A stretch of DNA of 64,000 nucleotides from UTCHB3 sp964431385 (lineage in GTDB: Bacteria; Bacteroidota; Ignavibacteria; Ignavibacteriales; Ignavibacteriaceae), in contig CAYSJM010000013.1 in NCBI GenBank assembly GCA_964431385.1, forward strand, positions 1 to 64,000, in the 5' to 3' direction. Both the position numbers and the translations under genes were made by a program. Below the pieces are notes generated by a model that worked only from the letters and a program-made list of their open reading frames with translations, ran no database searches and was not told the origin of the DNA. This document shows, piece after piece, positions 43,960 to 52,239 of this stretch (positions are counted from its first letter, which is position 1; every line of letters begins with the position of its first letter).

Positions 43960-45672
43960 CTATTGGAAAAGTAGGTTCCATTTTAAGAACCCTCTCACAT
44001 ACTCAAAGGCTTCCGGATTTTCATTAATCAGTCCTTGTCTCACCTCGTCTGAAATAGCGGGATAAAAATTCTCGAGTTTTGTAGCTATCATTTCACGGTT
44101 AGCCGTGGTTGTTTTGCCAAGTAAGTAGAGGAGCGAAAGGGCATCCAATTCGGTTGAGTTTACAATAAATGCAGCCAGCACTTCTGTGTCCAGTCCCTTT
44201 TCATTCATTATGTTAATCCGGCTCTTTTGAGCTGAGTCGGTGTAAGCATAAACGGGGATATAAAGAAGGTTGCTCTCTGCGATCGAAACCGAATAATTTG
44301 AAGAGAGTGAAATCCGGTGATTGCCTTTCACCACATCAACCCAACCGAAGCTCAACTTAATCAAATTTAGCACCTTCAAACATTGAAGTTGAGCTATTTC
44401 TGTGGTGATTCTCATATCTCCCAAACGGATTGAGAAGGGGGGCAAATCTGAAAATTCAACAAATTTTCCTGTGTCGATATTAGTCATAAGTTCAAATCCT
44501 GTACCCGTTACATCAAAGATGTTTTGCTCTTTGTGACCTTTTATCAACTTCAGTGTACTTTTGTGGAAAAGCTTTATTGTGGCTTGTGAAGGGATAATTA
44601 TTTCTGCAGTTGCCGCAGCATCCGTGGTAACCACTTCCTGTTCGTGAAGGTCAGTTTCGGTGGTACCATTAATTGAAACATCTCCTTCAAGGGCCTTCAC
44701 ATCCCACGGAGTGTTATATTTTGAATACTGGATATAACCATAAATTCCGACAGCAACCAACACAATTATTACGAGCATAATCACAAGTTTTTGAACATCA
44801 ATGAACGATGCTTTGTAACCGAGGCTTTTTGCTCTTCCAACGGCTTTTCCACGGATTCCTGTTGAAGTTTGGCTGGCAGTGGTTCTCGCTAACTGGTGTA
44901 ACTCCTGATTTCTGATCTCCCTCTTTTTCGAATTTCTTTCTTTGATTTTGTTTTCATTAATCAATTCATCTTGAATCTCGTCGAGAATCGCGGGATTCAC
45001 AGAAATTGATGAAAACAAGTCCCTTGCGAGATCGATAAAATCTGAAAACTTGTCGAGGAACTCAGGCTTTTTGTTTTGGACAATTTCATTTGGGGAAGTG
45101 TCGGGGAGATTATAAGCCTCAATCAGTCTTACAAAATCATCTTTATGCTCAACTATACACTCTCTAAAGGGAGAAAAATAACAAAGCCTTTCGAGTTTGT
45201 CATTCAGAATCGCTTTCACACTCTCTTCGGTTTGATCAGAAATAAATCCTGCAATTGTTGCGGGGGGATAATCAAACTGTAGGTATAAGGTAAGGACAAC
45301 CCGTTCCAAATCGGTAAACGATGCATAAACAGTCTCGACTTCAGAGAATTCCACCGAAAGGGGTGGCAACTCATGCTGACCGCCATTGTAGAGGGGGTGT
45401 TCGCGGAGGTTATAAAGACTAACAATTGCAGCTATCTTTCTCAGCCATTCCGATAAATCTTTTCCCTCTTTTATGTGAACGACATTATCAGCCGCGAGTA
45501 CAAAAATTTCCTTAAGAGTCTCATCGGCTCTTTCCGGGGTTGGTATTATTTTGTAAACGAGGTGGTAAAGGTCTTCATAAAAATTTGGGACAAGTTTGAA
45601 GAAGGCGTATTTATCCCCTTTTCGGGCAGCTTTGAAAAGAGATTCGGCGTTTGTATCGTGTTCTTGTATCAT
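43960..45672 (-). CDS. Membrane-anchored sigma-like / FecR-like fusion protein
   Basis: A 570-residue protein of unusual build. Residues about 25-95 match sigma-70 region 2 (LYHLVYKIIPTPERADETLK and EWLRKIAAIVSLYNLREH). Residues about 115-165 match region 4 (FTDLERVVLTLYLQFDYPP, then KAILNDKLERL). A charged helical linker (about 170-290) leads to one membrane helix at 295-316. Residues about 324-440 resemble a FecR-type beta domain (VKALEGDVSINGTTETDL, then a repeated LKLIKGHK-like strand pattern). The C-terminal 110 residues are helical. It would put a sigma-like domain in the cytoplasm and a sensor outside. Whether the sigma part still binds RNA polymerase is unknown. Confidence 0.72.
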   Translation of the reverse strand: MIQEHDTNAESLFKAARKGDKYAFFKLVPNFYEDLYHLVYKIIPTPERADETLKEIFVLAADNVVHIKEGKDLSEWLRKIAAIVSLYNLREHPLYNGGQHELPPLSVEFSEVETVYASFTDLERVVLTLYLQFDYPPATIAGFISDQTEESVKAILNDKLERLCYFSPFRECIVEHKDDFVRLIEAYNLPDTSPNEIVQNKKPEFLDKFSDFIDLARDLFSSISVNPAILDEIQDELINENKIKERNSKKREIRNQELHQLARTTASQTSTGIRGKAVGRAKSLGYKASFIDVQKLVIMLVIIVLVAVGIYGYIQYSKYNTPWDVKALEGDVSINGTTETDLHEQEVVTTDAAATAEIIIPSQATIKLFHKSTLKLIKGHKEQNIFDVTGTGFELMTNIDTGKFVEFSDLPPFSIRLGDMRITTEIAQLQCLKVLNLIKLSFGWVDVVKGNHRISLSSNYSVSIAESNLLYIPVYAYTDSAQKSRINIMNEKGLDTEVLAAFIVNSTELDALSLLYLLGKTTTANREMIATKLENFYPAISDEVRQGLINENPEAFEYVRGFLKWNLLFQ

Positions 45673-45786
45673 TATTAAAAAAAAATTGAGGTTGACCCTA
45701 AGTATATCGAATTATTTGATTAAAAACAAACATGTAATGAGCTTAAAATGAATCATTGCCCCACTCTTTTCAAAATATAACTGTTT

Positions 45787-45808
45787 AAGCTGAAACGCAG
45801 CTTTTTTG
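45787..45808 (+). terminator. Intrinsic terminator-like hairpin upstream of the M16 operon
   Basis: AAGCTG at 45787-45792 and CAGCTT at 45798-45803 form a 6-bp stem with loop AAACG, followed by a T-run. It points along the plus strand, yet no plus-strand gene lies between 45673 and this site. It may end a small RNA or attenuate the M16 operon. Confidence 0.5.
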
Positions 45809-45921
45809 CAAATTTCTATTTAGCTATCTTACCTTTCATCATTAATCACATTAATTTAAACTAATTCTTAATTATGTTTTAATTTTACGATATACATTCT
45901 TAAAAATAATGGAGGTCATTA

Positions 45922-47274
45922 ATGAACAGATATATTAGCTATCTGTTTCTCTTTTTCATCATCGTTGCGGGAAGTTCGTTTGCCCAACTGAAGGTTGATT
46001 ACGAGTACTATAAGCTCGACAACGGATTAAAGGTTGTTCTTTCGCAGAACAAAACCGCTCCTGTTGTTACGGTGGCAGTTTATTACAACATCGGTTTTAG
46101 AATTGAACCAAACAACAGAACCGGATTTGCACACCTTTTTGAACACATGATGTTCCAGGGTTCCAAGAATCTTGGAAAGATGGAGTTTATTAAACTTGTA
46201 CAGTCCAATGGTGGTATTCTGAATGGATCGACCAGATTTGACTTTACCAACTACTTTGCTGTAGTGCCTTCGCATAAACTTGAGACAATCTTGTGGGCAG
46301 AAGCCGACAGAATGTCAGGTCTCGATATAACACAGGAAAATCTTGTAAATCAGCAAGGCGTAGTAACAAATGAAGTGAAGGTTAATGTTCTTAATCAGCC
46401 TTATGGTGGTTTTCCATGGCTCGATCTGCCACAGGCAGCCAATGAAAACTGGTATAATGCACACAATTTTTACGGAGATCTCAAAGACCTCGACGCAGCC
46501 ACTTTGGCAGATGTAAAGGACTTTTTCAGTAAATATTACATCCCTAACAATGCAGCACTCGTAGTAACAGGTGACTTTGAAAAGGGAGAAGCCAAAGAGT
46601 ACATTAAAAAATATTTTGGTAAAATTCCAGCCGGGATACAACAACAACTTCCCGATATCTCTGAACCAAAACAGGTAAATGAAAAAATTACAGTTAAAGT
46701 TGACTCTCTTGCCAACAAACCTGCAATCGCTTTTGGTTATAAAATGCCGGCAGTTGGTACCCCAGAATATTTTGCGATGGGAATCATCGATCAGATTCTT
46801 CTTCAAGGACAAGACAGCAGACTTTACCAAAAATTGATCTCTGAAAAGGGATATTATTCTGGTGTATATGGTGGAATAAATTCCGGACTCGGTAATATGT
46901 TCAACTATAACGGACCGATGTTGTGGGATTTCTACCTTCTTCACGAGGGTAATGTTACTCCTGAAGAGATAATGGCTTCGGTTGATGAAGTTGTTAAAGG
47001 TGTTATGGATAAACCACTTAGCAAAGAAGAAATTGCGAGAGCACTCGTAAAGATGCGTTCAAATCTTTATGATATCGTTGAAGGTACATTCGGGTTTGGT
47101 CTTGCTGATCTGCTCGCTTGCTATGCTCTTTTTAACGATGATCCCGGGAAAATCAACTCAATTGAGAGCTCTTTCAAGAAAATTACACCTGAATTGATCC
47201 AGAAAACCGCAAAGGAATATCTAAGATCGAGTAACAGAACAATTATCAAACTTGATGCAAAAGCAGCGAAATAA
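45922..47274 (+). CDS. M16 family zinc metallopeptidase, active subunit
   Basis: A 450-residue periplasmic peptidase. A signal peptide covers residues 1-21. The inverted zinc motif HLFEH lies at 71-75 with further acidic ligands in the following helix (NQQGVVTNEVK). Two M16 half-domains (about 25-230 and 235-445) complete the clamshell. It degrades peptides in the periplasm, presumably with the non-catalytic partner encoded next, 12 bases downstream. A strong GGAGG precedes the ATG. Confidence 0.92.
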   Translation: MNRYISYLFLFFIIVAGSSFAQLKVDYEYYKLDNGLKVVLSQNKTAPVVTVAVYYNIGFRIEPNNRTGFAHLFEHMMFQGSKNLGKMEFIKLVQSNGGILNGSTRFDFTNYFAVVPSHKLETILWAEADRMSGLDITQENLVNQQGVVTNEVKVNVLNQPYGGFPWLDLPQAANENWYNAHNFYGDLKDLDAATLADVKDFFSKYYIPNNAALVVTGDFEKGEAKEYIKKYFGKIPAGIQQQLPDISEPKQVNEKITVKVDSLANKPAIAFGYKMPAVGTPEYFAMGIIDQILLQGQDSRLYQKLISEKGYYSGVYGGINSGLGNMFNYNGPMLWDFYLLHEGNVTPEEIMASVDEVVKGVMDKPLSKEEIARALVKMRSNLYDIVEGTFGFGLADLLACYALFNDDPGKINSIESSFKKITPELIQKTAKEYLRSSNRTIIKLDAKAAK

Positions 47275-47286
47275 GGAGAGATCAAA

Positions 47287-48663
47287 ATGAAAATGAAAAT
47301 TGTATCATTAGTTATGGCGGCTTTTCTTCTTACAAGTCCTCTTTTTGCTCAAAAAGAACAGCCACCGGTCGGCGGTAAACCAAAGAACTTTACTGTACCC
47401 GCATATAAAACCACTGCTCTAAGGAACAGATTAAAAGTTACACTTATCCCTTATGGCACAACCCCAAAAGCTTCGGTAAGACTTATAGTTAGAACCGGAA
47501 GTTTAAATGAACCTGCCGGTCAGGTATGGATATCAGATTTTGCTGCAGATCTTATGCTTGAAGGAACAAAAACCAAATCGGCACAGACTGTAGCAGAGGA
47601 AGTTGCTGCTTATGGTGGTGAACTTTTTGCGAATGCAGGCACTGACCAGTCACAGATTGGTGCGGATGTGCTTTCTGAATTTGCACCTGATATCGTAAAA
47701 ATGATCGCAGATGTTGTCATGAATCCAAAATTCGATCAAAAAGATTTTGAGAGAATTAAGGGTAACTACCTTACAAACCTTGCCGTTTCGCAAAAATCAC
47801 CCGATGCAATGGCTGATAAGGAACTCTACAAACTCGTTTACGGCAACCATCCTTATGGAATTACCGAACCAACGGAAGAAGCTTTGAAGGGCTATACCGT
47901 TGAAATGGTAAAGAAGTATCATGATGAGAATTTTGGTGCCTGGAGAGCCCACCTCTACATTTCCGGCGTGTTCGATGAAAAAGCAGTAATGGCTGCTGTT
48001 GAGCAGGCATTTGGAAAGTGGAAAGCCGGTTCTGATGCACTCATCAATCCTGCATCACCGGAAAGAGTAAGGAAATTTTCACTTGTTGACAGACCCGGAT
48101 CAAAACAGTCGAAAATCATTTACGGCATTCCAACCGTTGAACCCACGATGACCGATTATGTACCATTCATGGTTATGAACTCACTCTTGGGTGGCTCTTT
48201 TGGAAGCCGCATCACTTCAAATATCCGTGAGAATAAAGGATACACCTATTCACCCGGAAGTAGTGTTATGACAAGATACCGTTCAGGTTTCTGGAGTGAA
48301 GAAGCTGATGTTACCAGTAGTGTTACCGGTGCAGCACTGAAGGAAATTCAGTTTGAAATAAACAGATTGAGGGACGAAGCCCCATCTGAAAATGAACTTA
48401 ACGGCATCAAAAACTATGAAGCCGGAATTTTTGTTTTGAGAAACTCAAGTCGGGGTGGAGTTATCGGTCAGTTAAGTTTCATCAATTTCCATGGGCTTTC
48501 CGATGAATATCTTAAGACCTATGTGAAGAAGATTATCGACACAACCCCAGCCGATGTTTCAGCTATGGTAAAAAAATATCTCGATCTTGACAGGTTTACA
48601 CTTGTTATAGTTGGAGATAAAAAGGAAGTGGAACCTCAGCTTGAAGGTTTAGGAGTTAAATAA
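47287..48663 (+). CDS. M16 family protein, non-catalytic partner
   Basis: A 458-residue secreted protein (signal peptide to about residue 21) with the same two half-domains as its upstream neighbour. The zinc motif is replaced by WISDFAADLMLEGT, so it lacks HxxEH. It keeps the C-terminal-half RYRSG-like region (SSVMTRYRSGFWSEE) that contributes substrate binding. Heterodimers of active and inactive M16 subunits are well known, as in mitochondrial processing peptidase. AAGGAGAG precedes the ATG. Confidence 0.9.
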   Translation: MKMKIVSLVMAAFLLTSPLFAQKEQPPVGGKPKNFTVPAYKTTALRNRLKVTLIPYGTTPKASVRLIVRTGSLNEPAGQVWISDFAADLMLEGTKTKSAQTVAEEVAAYGGELFANAGTDQSQIGADVLSEFAPDIVKMIADVVMNPKFDQKDFERIKGNYLTNLAVSQKSPDAMADKELYKLVYGNHPYGITEPTEEALKGYTVEMVKKYHDENFGAWRAHLYISGVFDEKAVMAAVEQAFGKWKAGSDALINPASPERVRKFSLVDRPGSKQSKIIYGIPTVEPTMTDYVPFMVMNSLLGGSFGSRITSNIRENKGYTYSPGSSVMTRYRSGFWSEEADVTSSVTGAALKEIQFEINRLRDEAPSENELNGIKNYEAGIFVLRNSSRGGVIGQLSFINFHGLSDEYLKTYVKKIIDTTPADVSAMVKKYLDLDRFTLVIVGDKKEVEPQLEGLGVK

Positions 48664-48679
48664 CAATAATTAACGAGAT

Positions 48680-48750
48680 GCATGCGAGGATTTTAGTGTG
48701 ATAACGGAGCGGTACTCCCTCTCCTCACACCGATTTTCGCATGCTTCTTT
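48680..48750 (+). terminator. Long nested hairpin after the M16 genes
   Basis: GCATGCGA at 48680-48687 pairs with TCGCATGC at 48737-48744; inside, GTGTGA at 48696-48701 pairs with TCACAC at 48725-48730, and GGAG at 48706-48709 can pair with CTCC at 48715-48718. A T-rich tail follows. It is probably the terminator of the M16 operon, though the size and internal loops would also suit a structured RNA. Confidence 0.6.
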
Positions 48751-48770
48751 TATTTTATGAAAGAAATCGA

Positions 48771-49223
48771 ATGATATTCGATAAACTCGAAAACTATAAA
48801 ATTTACAGCCCCATAAGCGACAATTTGAAAAAGGGGTTTGAGTATCTCGTACACTTATATACTATTGATACCCCCGATGGAGTGTACGAAATTGACGGGA
48901 AAAATGTCTTCGTAATAGTCAGTTCCTACAAAACCAAAGCCTGGTCAGAAGGCGATTTTGAATCTCACAAGAAGTATCTCGATATTCAATATATCCCAAA
49001 AGGTGAGGAGAATATTGGGATAACAGGTCTTGAAAATCTGAAACCAAAATCAGATTTTGATTATGAGAAGGACATAGTGTTCTACAATGGTGACGGTGAT
49101 CAGATTAAGCTTTCGGAGGGGTATTTTATGGTACTTTTCCCACAGGACGGTCACAAACCGGGTATCATGACAGGCTCCGAACGGAAAGAAGTAAAAAAAG
49201 TGGTTGTAAAAGTATTGATCTGA
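48771..49223 (+). CDS. YhcH/YjgK/YiaL family protein (DUF386)
   Basis: A 150-residue cupin-fold protein with the family pattern: LKKGFEYLVH, then GVYEIDGKNVFVIVSSY, the metal-ligand region FESHKKYLDIQYI and the C-terminal GYFMVLFPQDGHKPG. Family members are linked to sugar (sialic acid, N-acetylmannosamine, alginate) metabolism; the substrate here is unknown. The ATG at 48771 gives the normal family length, and the upstream ATG at 48741 lies inside the hairpin just described. Confidence 0.88.
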   Translation: MIFDKLENYKIYSPISDNLKKGFEYLVHLYTIDTPDGVYEIDGKNVFVIVSSYKTKAWSEGDFESHKKYLDIQYIPKGEENIGITGLENLKPKSDFDYEKDIVFYNGDGDQIKLSEGYFMVLFPQDGHKPGIMTGSERKEVKKVVVKVLI

Positions 49224-49296
49224 GAGGACATTACTTTACAGCCGGGTGAGAGTGGTTGTCACCTTATCCACGCAAATTTTTCAGCAAATTACACTT

Positions 49297-50250
49297 CTAA
49301 AAAGCGAAATCGACCTGTAGAGATGGCAAAATCATCCAGGAATCGGCTTTTGTGTCATTTCCAACAGTTTTTAGCAGCTTTATACCAATCAGTGCGTTAG
49401 CATTATCCATCAATTTGTAAATGACACCCGGGCTGAAGAAATAAAATCCGATATTCACATCATTTCTTTTATCAGTTTTGATATACTCTATACCTGTATT
49501 CCAGACGGGGAGCCACCAGGGTCGGTCACCGATATAATTTGATGGTACAAACCCAAGCAGACTTTGGGTAAAATATCCGGTTCCAACATAAAAATTGAAC
49601 AGACCTTCGTAAGCAGAATTAAAATTTAGAGTGATATAAGGGTTGAGATTTGTCGTGGAGGCATTATCGCTATAGATCGAAATGAACTCTTTTTTCGAAC
49701 CGTCATTGTAAGTTTCCACTCTTTTTACAACAGTTTCAGCATTATACAGATGCTTTTGGATCAGTACCCCGGCATCAATTCTGAAAGCTGTTGCACCATT
49801 GATTCCGCCAATTCCAAATCCCGCAGAGCCACCTATAGCACTCTGGTTTCCAATATTCGAGAAGTGAAAACCCCCGGCAAAGAAAATGCTTTTTGAGAGG
49901 GGAATGTCGATATCGATACCTGCAAGCAGATCAGGGAAAGACCAGTCGAGATTTTGTTCTCGGAAGAACGGTTTAAGAGAATCTCTTGGGCTTAGATTAG
50001 AATAAAAACTTCCCGAAGTCGAAGTTGAGATATTTTTGTTTTGGTTTATTACAAGTTTGGGGGAGACTTTTATTTCTGTGTTGCCAGAGTTTCTCAGGAT
50101 GGTTTTTACAGGGGGAGTGTTAATGGGGGCCTGCACATCAACATCGCCAAGATAGATGGTTTCTTGAACTTTAACTGTGTCGCATCCCGCGGAAAACAAA
50201 ATAAAAAAGAGAGAATAGAGGGTGCTGATTAAAACTTTTGAGATTTTCAT
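49297..50250 (-). CDS. Lipoprotein with beta-barrel-like C-terminus, function unknown
   Basis: A 317-residue protein with a lipoprotein signal (lipobox ending at Cys23). After a low-complexity stretch, residues about 95-317 show alternating patterns and Gly-aromatic turns such as IPLSKSIFFAGGFHFSN and FNFYVGTGYFTQSLLG, ending in a Phe (VDFAF) as outer-membrane barrels do. It may be an outer-membrane protein of a type with a lipid-anchored start, or simply a surface lipoprotein. No family recognised. GAGGTATCTCA precedes the ATG. Confidence 0.65.
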   Translation of the reverse strand: MKISKVLISTLYSLFFILFSAGCDTVKVQETIYLGDVDVQAPINTPPVKTILRNSGNTEIKVSPKLVINQNKNISTSTSGSFYSNLSPRDSLKPFFREQNLDWSFPDLLAGIDIDIPLSKSIFFAGGFHFSNIGNQSAIGGSAGFGIGGINGATAFRIDAGVLIQKHLYNAETVVKRVETYNDGSKKEFISIYSDNASTTNLNPYITLNFNSAYEGLFNFYVGTGYFTQSLLGFVPSNYIGDRPWWLPVWNTGIEYIKTDKRNDVNIGFYFFSPGVIYKLMDNANALIGIKLLKTVGNDTKADSWMILPSLQVDFAF

Positions 50251-50274
50251 TGAGATACCTCGCCAAAATGTAAA

Positions 50275-50790
50275 CTACTTCGTTAACTCTTCTCGTCTCT
50301 CCCTTAGAAGTGTAGTTACTTTGTCATAAACAGGTTGAGGAGCTCTGTTTATTAGTATGGCTTCCAATAAACGGACATTGGTAAGTTTCGCAAAAAAACC
50401 GATTTGAATATTCTTTTCGATGCTTTCCGCGATCATTATTCCGTTAAATTTCCCCGAAAAGGTTCCCCCCTTCAAATTCTCTATATCAGAATAAAAAAGT
50501 TCTTTGCTCTCGGATGAGAGGAAAAAGCCGGAACAAACCAGCCTGTCATCCAATGCGTGAATCTTAAATGGTACAATTCGCCAAATCTTAAAGAAAAAGG
50601 AATTAACTATCAGAAATATAACAACAACAGCAGAGAAAAATACGATATCTACTGTTCTTGAGGATGGATTAAATAAAAATGGAATGATGTATAAAGCAAG
50701 GATCATTGAGACAGGAATGTTTCCAAGCCTGTAAACAGTTTTTAGAAAACCATTGTAAGTAAAAACATGGTCTATTTTTTCGTTTTCCAC
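50275..50790 (-). CDS. Small membrane protein with PH-like C-terminal domain
   Basis: A 171-residue protein. Two helices at about 20-38 and 48-68 are followed by a beta-rich cytoplasmic domain of about 100 residues with the pattern FKIHALDDRLVCSGFFLSSESKELFYSDIENLKGG, like bacterial PH domains. The function is unknown. The GTG start overlaps no ribosome motif of note. It follows the aminotransferase gene by one base and may be co-transcribed with the sugar cluster. Confidence 0.6.
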   Translation of the reverse strand: MENEKIDHVFTYNGFLKTVYRLGNIPVSMILALYIIPFLFNPSSRTVDIVFFSAVVVIFLIVNSFFFKIWRIVPFKIHALDDRLVCSGFFLSSESKELFYSDIENLKGGTFSGKFNGIMIAESIEKNIQIGFFAKLTNVRLLEAILINRAPQPVYDKVTTLLRERREELTK

Positions 50791-50791
50791 A

Positions 50792-51874
50792 CTAAAACCT
50801 GTTCATTACTTCCACAACTCTGTAGATTTCATCTTTTGTGTGGCAATAAGAGATGGGAAGACTAAGCGTAGTATTGTGTATTTCCTCGGAAATCGGGTAA
50901 TCTCCTTCAATAATACCCTGCATTGCTTTTTGCTTATGGGGTGCTACCGGGTAGTGGATATCGGTTTTTATCTCATTTTTCAAGAGATATTCGCGAAGTT
51001 TATCCCTTTTTTTATGTCGGATATTGTAAATGTGGTAAACATCATAATGGTCGTCGCATCGGTAAGGCTTAATAAAATCAGACTTTAGCCCGTAATGGTA
51101 AATATCAGCGAGTTCCCTTTTATGATCGTTGATTTCGTCAAGTTTTTGCAATTTAATCGAGAGAAAACCGGCTTGCACTTCATCGAGTCGTGAATTGTAG
51201 CCGACCACTTCATTGTAATATTTAACATCGGAGCCGTAATTACGGAGTCGTAATATCTTTTTATAGAGGTCTTCATTTTGCATCAACATGGCACCTGCGT
51301 CACCGAGAGCCCCAAGATTTTTAGTCGGATAAAAACTAAAAGCACCATAATCACCAAAGGTACCTGTTAGTCTGTCTCGCCACTTGGCTCCATGGCTTTG
51401 GGCAGCATCTTCAATCAGTTTCAGATCAAATTTTTTGGCAATTCTTGTAATAAAACCCATTTCACAAGGTTTGCCATAAAGGTGAACGACCATTATCGCT
51501 TTTGTTCGATTAGTGATTTTTTCTTCAATTTTTCGTGAATCGATATTGTAAGTTTTAATATCGGGTTCCACGAGCACGGGTTTTAGACCTGCATGAAGTA
51601 TAGCAAGAATTGTAGCGATATAAGTATTTGAAGGGACAATTACTTCTGAATTGGGGGGAAAATTGAATGCTTTTAGAGCGAGCAGAAGTGCATCAAGTCC
51701 CGATGCGACTCCGAGGCAATAAGCCACCCTGTGGTAGTCTGCAAATTCTTCTTCAAATTTTTTTACATTGTTCCCGAGAATGTACCACCCTGATTCGAGA
51801 GTTTTGGCGAAAGATTTTTGGTATTCTGCAAAAAAGGGCTGATTCAGTTTACCAAGATTTTCATACTCAATCAC
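50792..51874 (-). CDS. DegT/DnrJ/EryC1/StrS aminotransferase (probable FdtB/QdtB-type)
   Basis: A 360-residue PLP-dependent sugar aminotransferase. The PLP Lys is in SFYPTKNLGALGDAGAM near residue 184; other family motifs are GVASGLDALLLALKA, PSNTYIATILAIL, VEDAAQSHGA and GYNSRLDEVQAGFL. Together with the overlapping FdtA-like gene it probably aminates C-3 of a dTDP-6-deoxy-3-keto-hexose for surface glycans. The GTG start overlaps the isomerase stop by four bases. Confidence 0.88.
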   Translation of the reverse strand: MIEYENLGKLNQPFFAEYQKSFAKTLESGWYILGNNVKKFEEEFADYHRVAYCLGVASGLDALLLALKAFNFPPNSEVIVPSNTYIATILAILHAGLKPVLVEPDIKTYNIDSRKIEEKITNRTKAIMVVHLYGKPCEMGFITRIAKKFDLKLIEDAAQSHGAKWRDRLTGTFGDYGAFSFYPTKNLGALGDAGAMLMQNEDLYKKILRLRNYGSDVKYYNEVVGYNSRLDEVQAGFLSIKLQKLDEINDHKRELADIYHYGLKSDFIKPYRCDDHYDVYHIYNIRHKKRDKLREYLLKNEIKTDIHYPVAPHKQKAMQGIIEGDYPISEEIHNTTLSLPISYCHTKDEIYRVVEVMNRF

Positions 51875-52239
51875 TTGTATTCCTCATGGATGTAGTCATC
51901 GATATCATATTCAGAAGAAGCAAGAACAAGAAGTATGGCATCATGGCTAAAATTGTGCATAATATGCCAGTCAGTTGGTTCAAGTATCAGGCATTTTGAG
52001 GGGCTGTCGAGGATGAAATTTTCTTTGGTTTTACCATTGTTGTTATAAACTTCGACACTTCCGTTCAGGCAAATAGTTGCCTGTACAGTCTTTTTATGTC
52101 TGTGTTTAGCCCTTGGCAGGTCTTTGCTGTTGTTGTAGATGTAATAAACCCTTTTAATATCAAAAGGGAGAACTTTTTCAATAACAGTGAGGCTGCCACG
52201 CTCGTCAGATTTGGTTTGCAGATCAATAAAATACGCCAT
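51871..52239 (-). CDS. fdtA: FdtA/QdtA-type dTDP-sugar 3,4-ketoisomerase (WxcM-like cupin)
   Basis: A 122-residue cupin. The family motifs DERGSLTVIEKVLPFDIKR, the RAKHRHKKTVQ metal/active-site segment with paired histidines, LNGSVEV, and PTDWHIMHNFSHDAILLVLASSEYD are all present. It would convert dTDP-4-keto-6-deoxyglucose to the 3-keto isomer used by the next enzyme. Product could be Fuc3N or Qui3N; FdtA and QdtA cannot be told apart by eye. It overlaps both neighbours by one and four bases. Confidence 0.88.
   Translation of the reverse strand: MAYFIDLQTKSDERGSLTVIEKVLPFDIKRVYYIYNNSKDLPRAKHRHKKTVQATICLNGSVEVYNNNGKTKENFILDSPSKCLILEPTDWHIMHNFSHDAILLVLASSEYDIDDYIHEEYK

Noticed and set aside
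46315..46944. A 209-codon minus-strand frame opposite the first M16 gene
   Set aside because: No start signal or recognisable motif, and it lies entirely inside a well-supported peptidase gene.
48741..48770. Upstream ATG for the YhcH-type gene
   Set aside because: It falls inside the hairpin after the M16 genes and would add ten residues not seen in the family; ATG at 48771 fits better.
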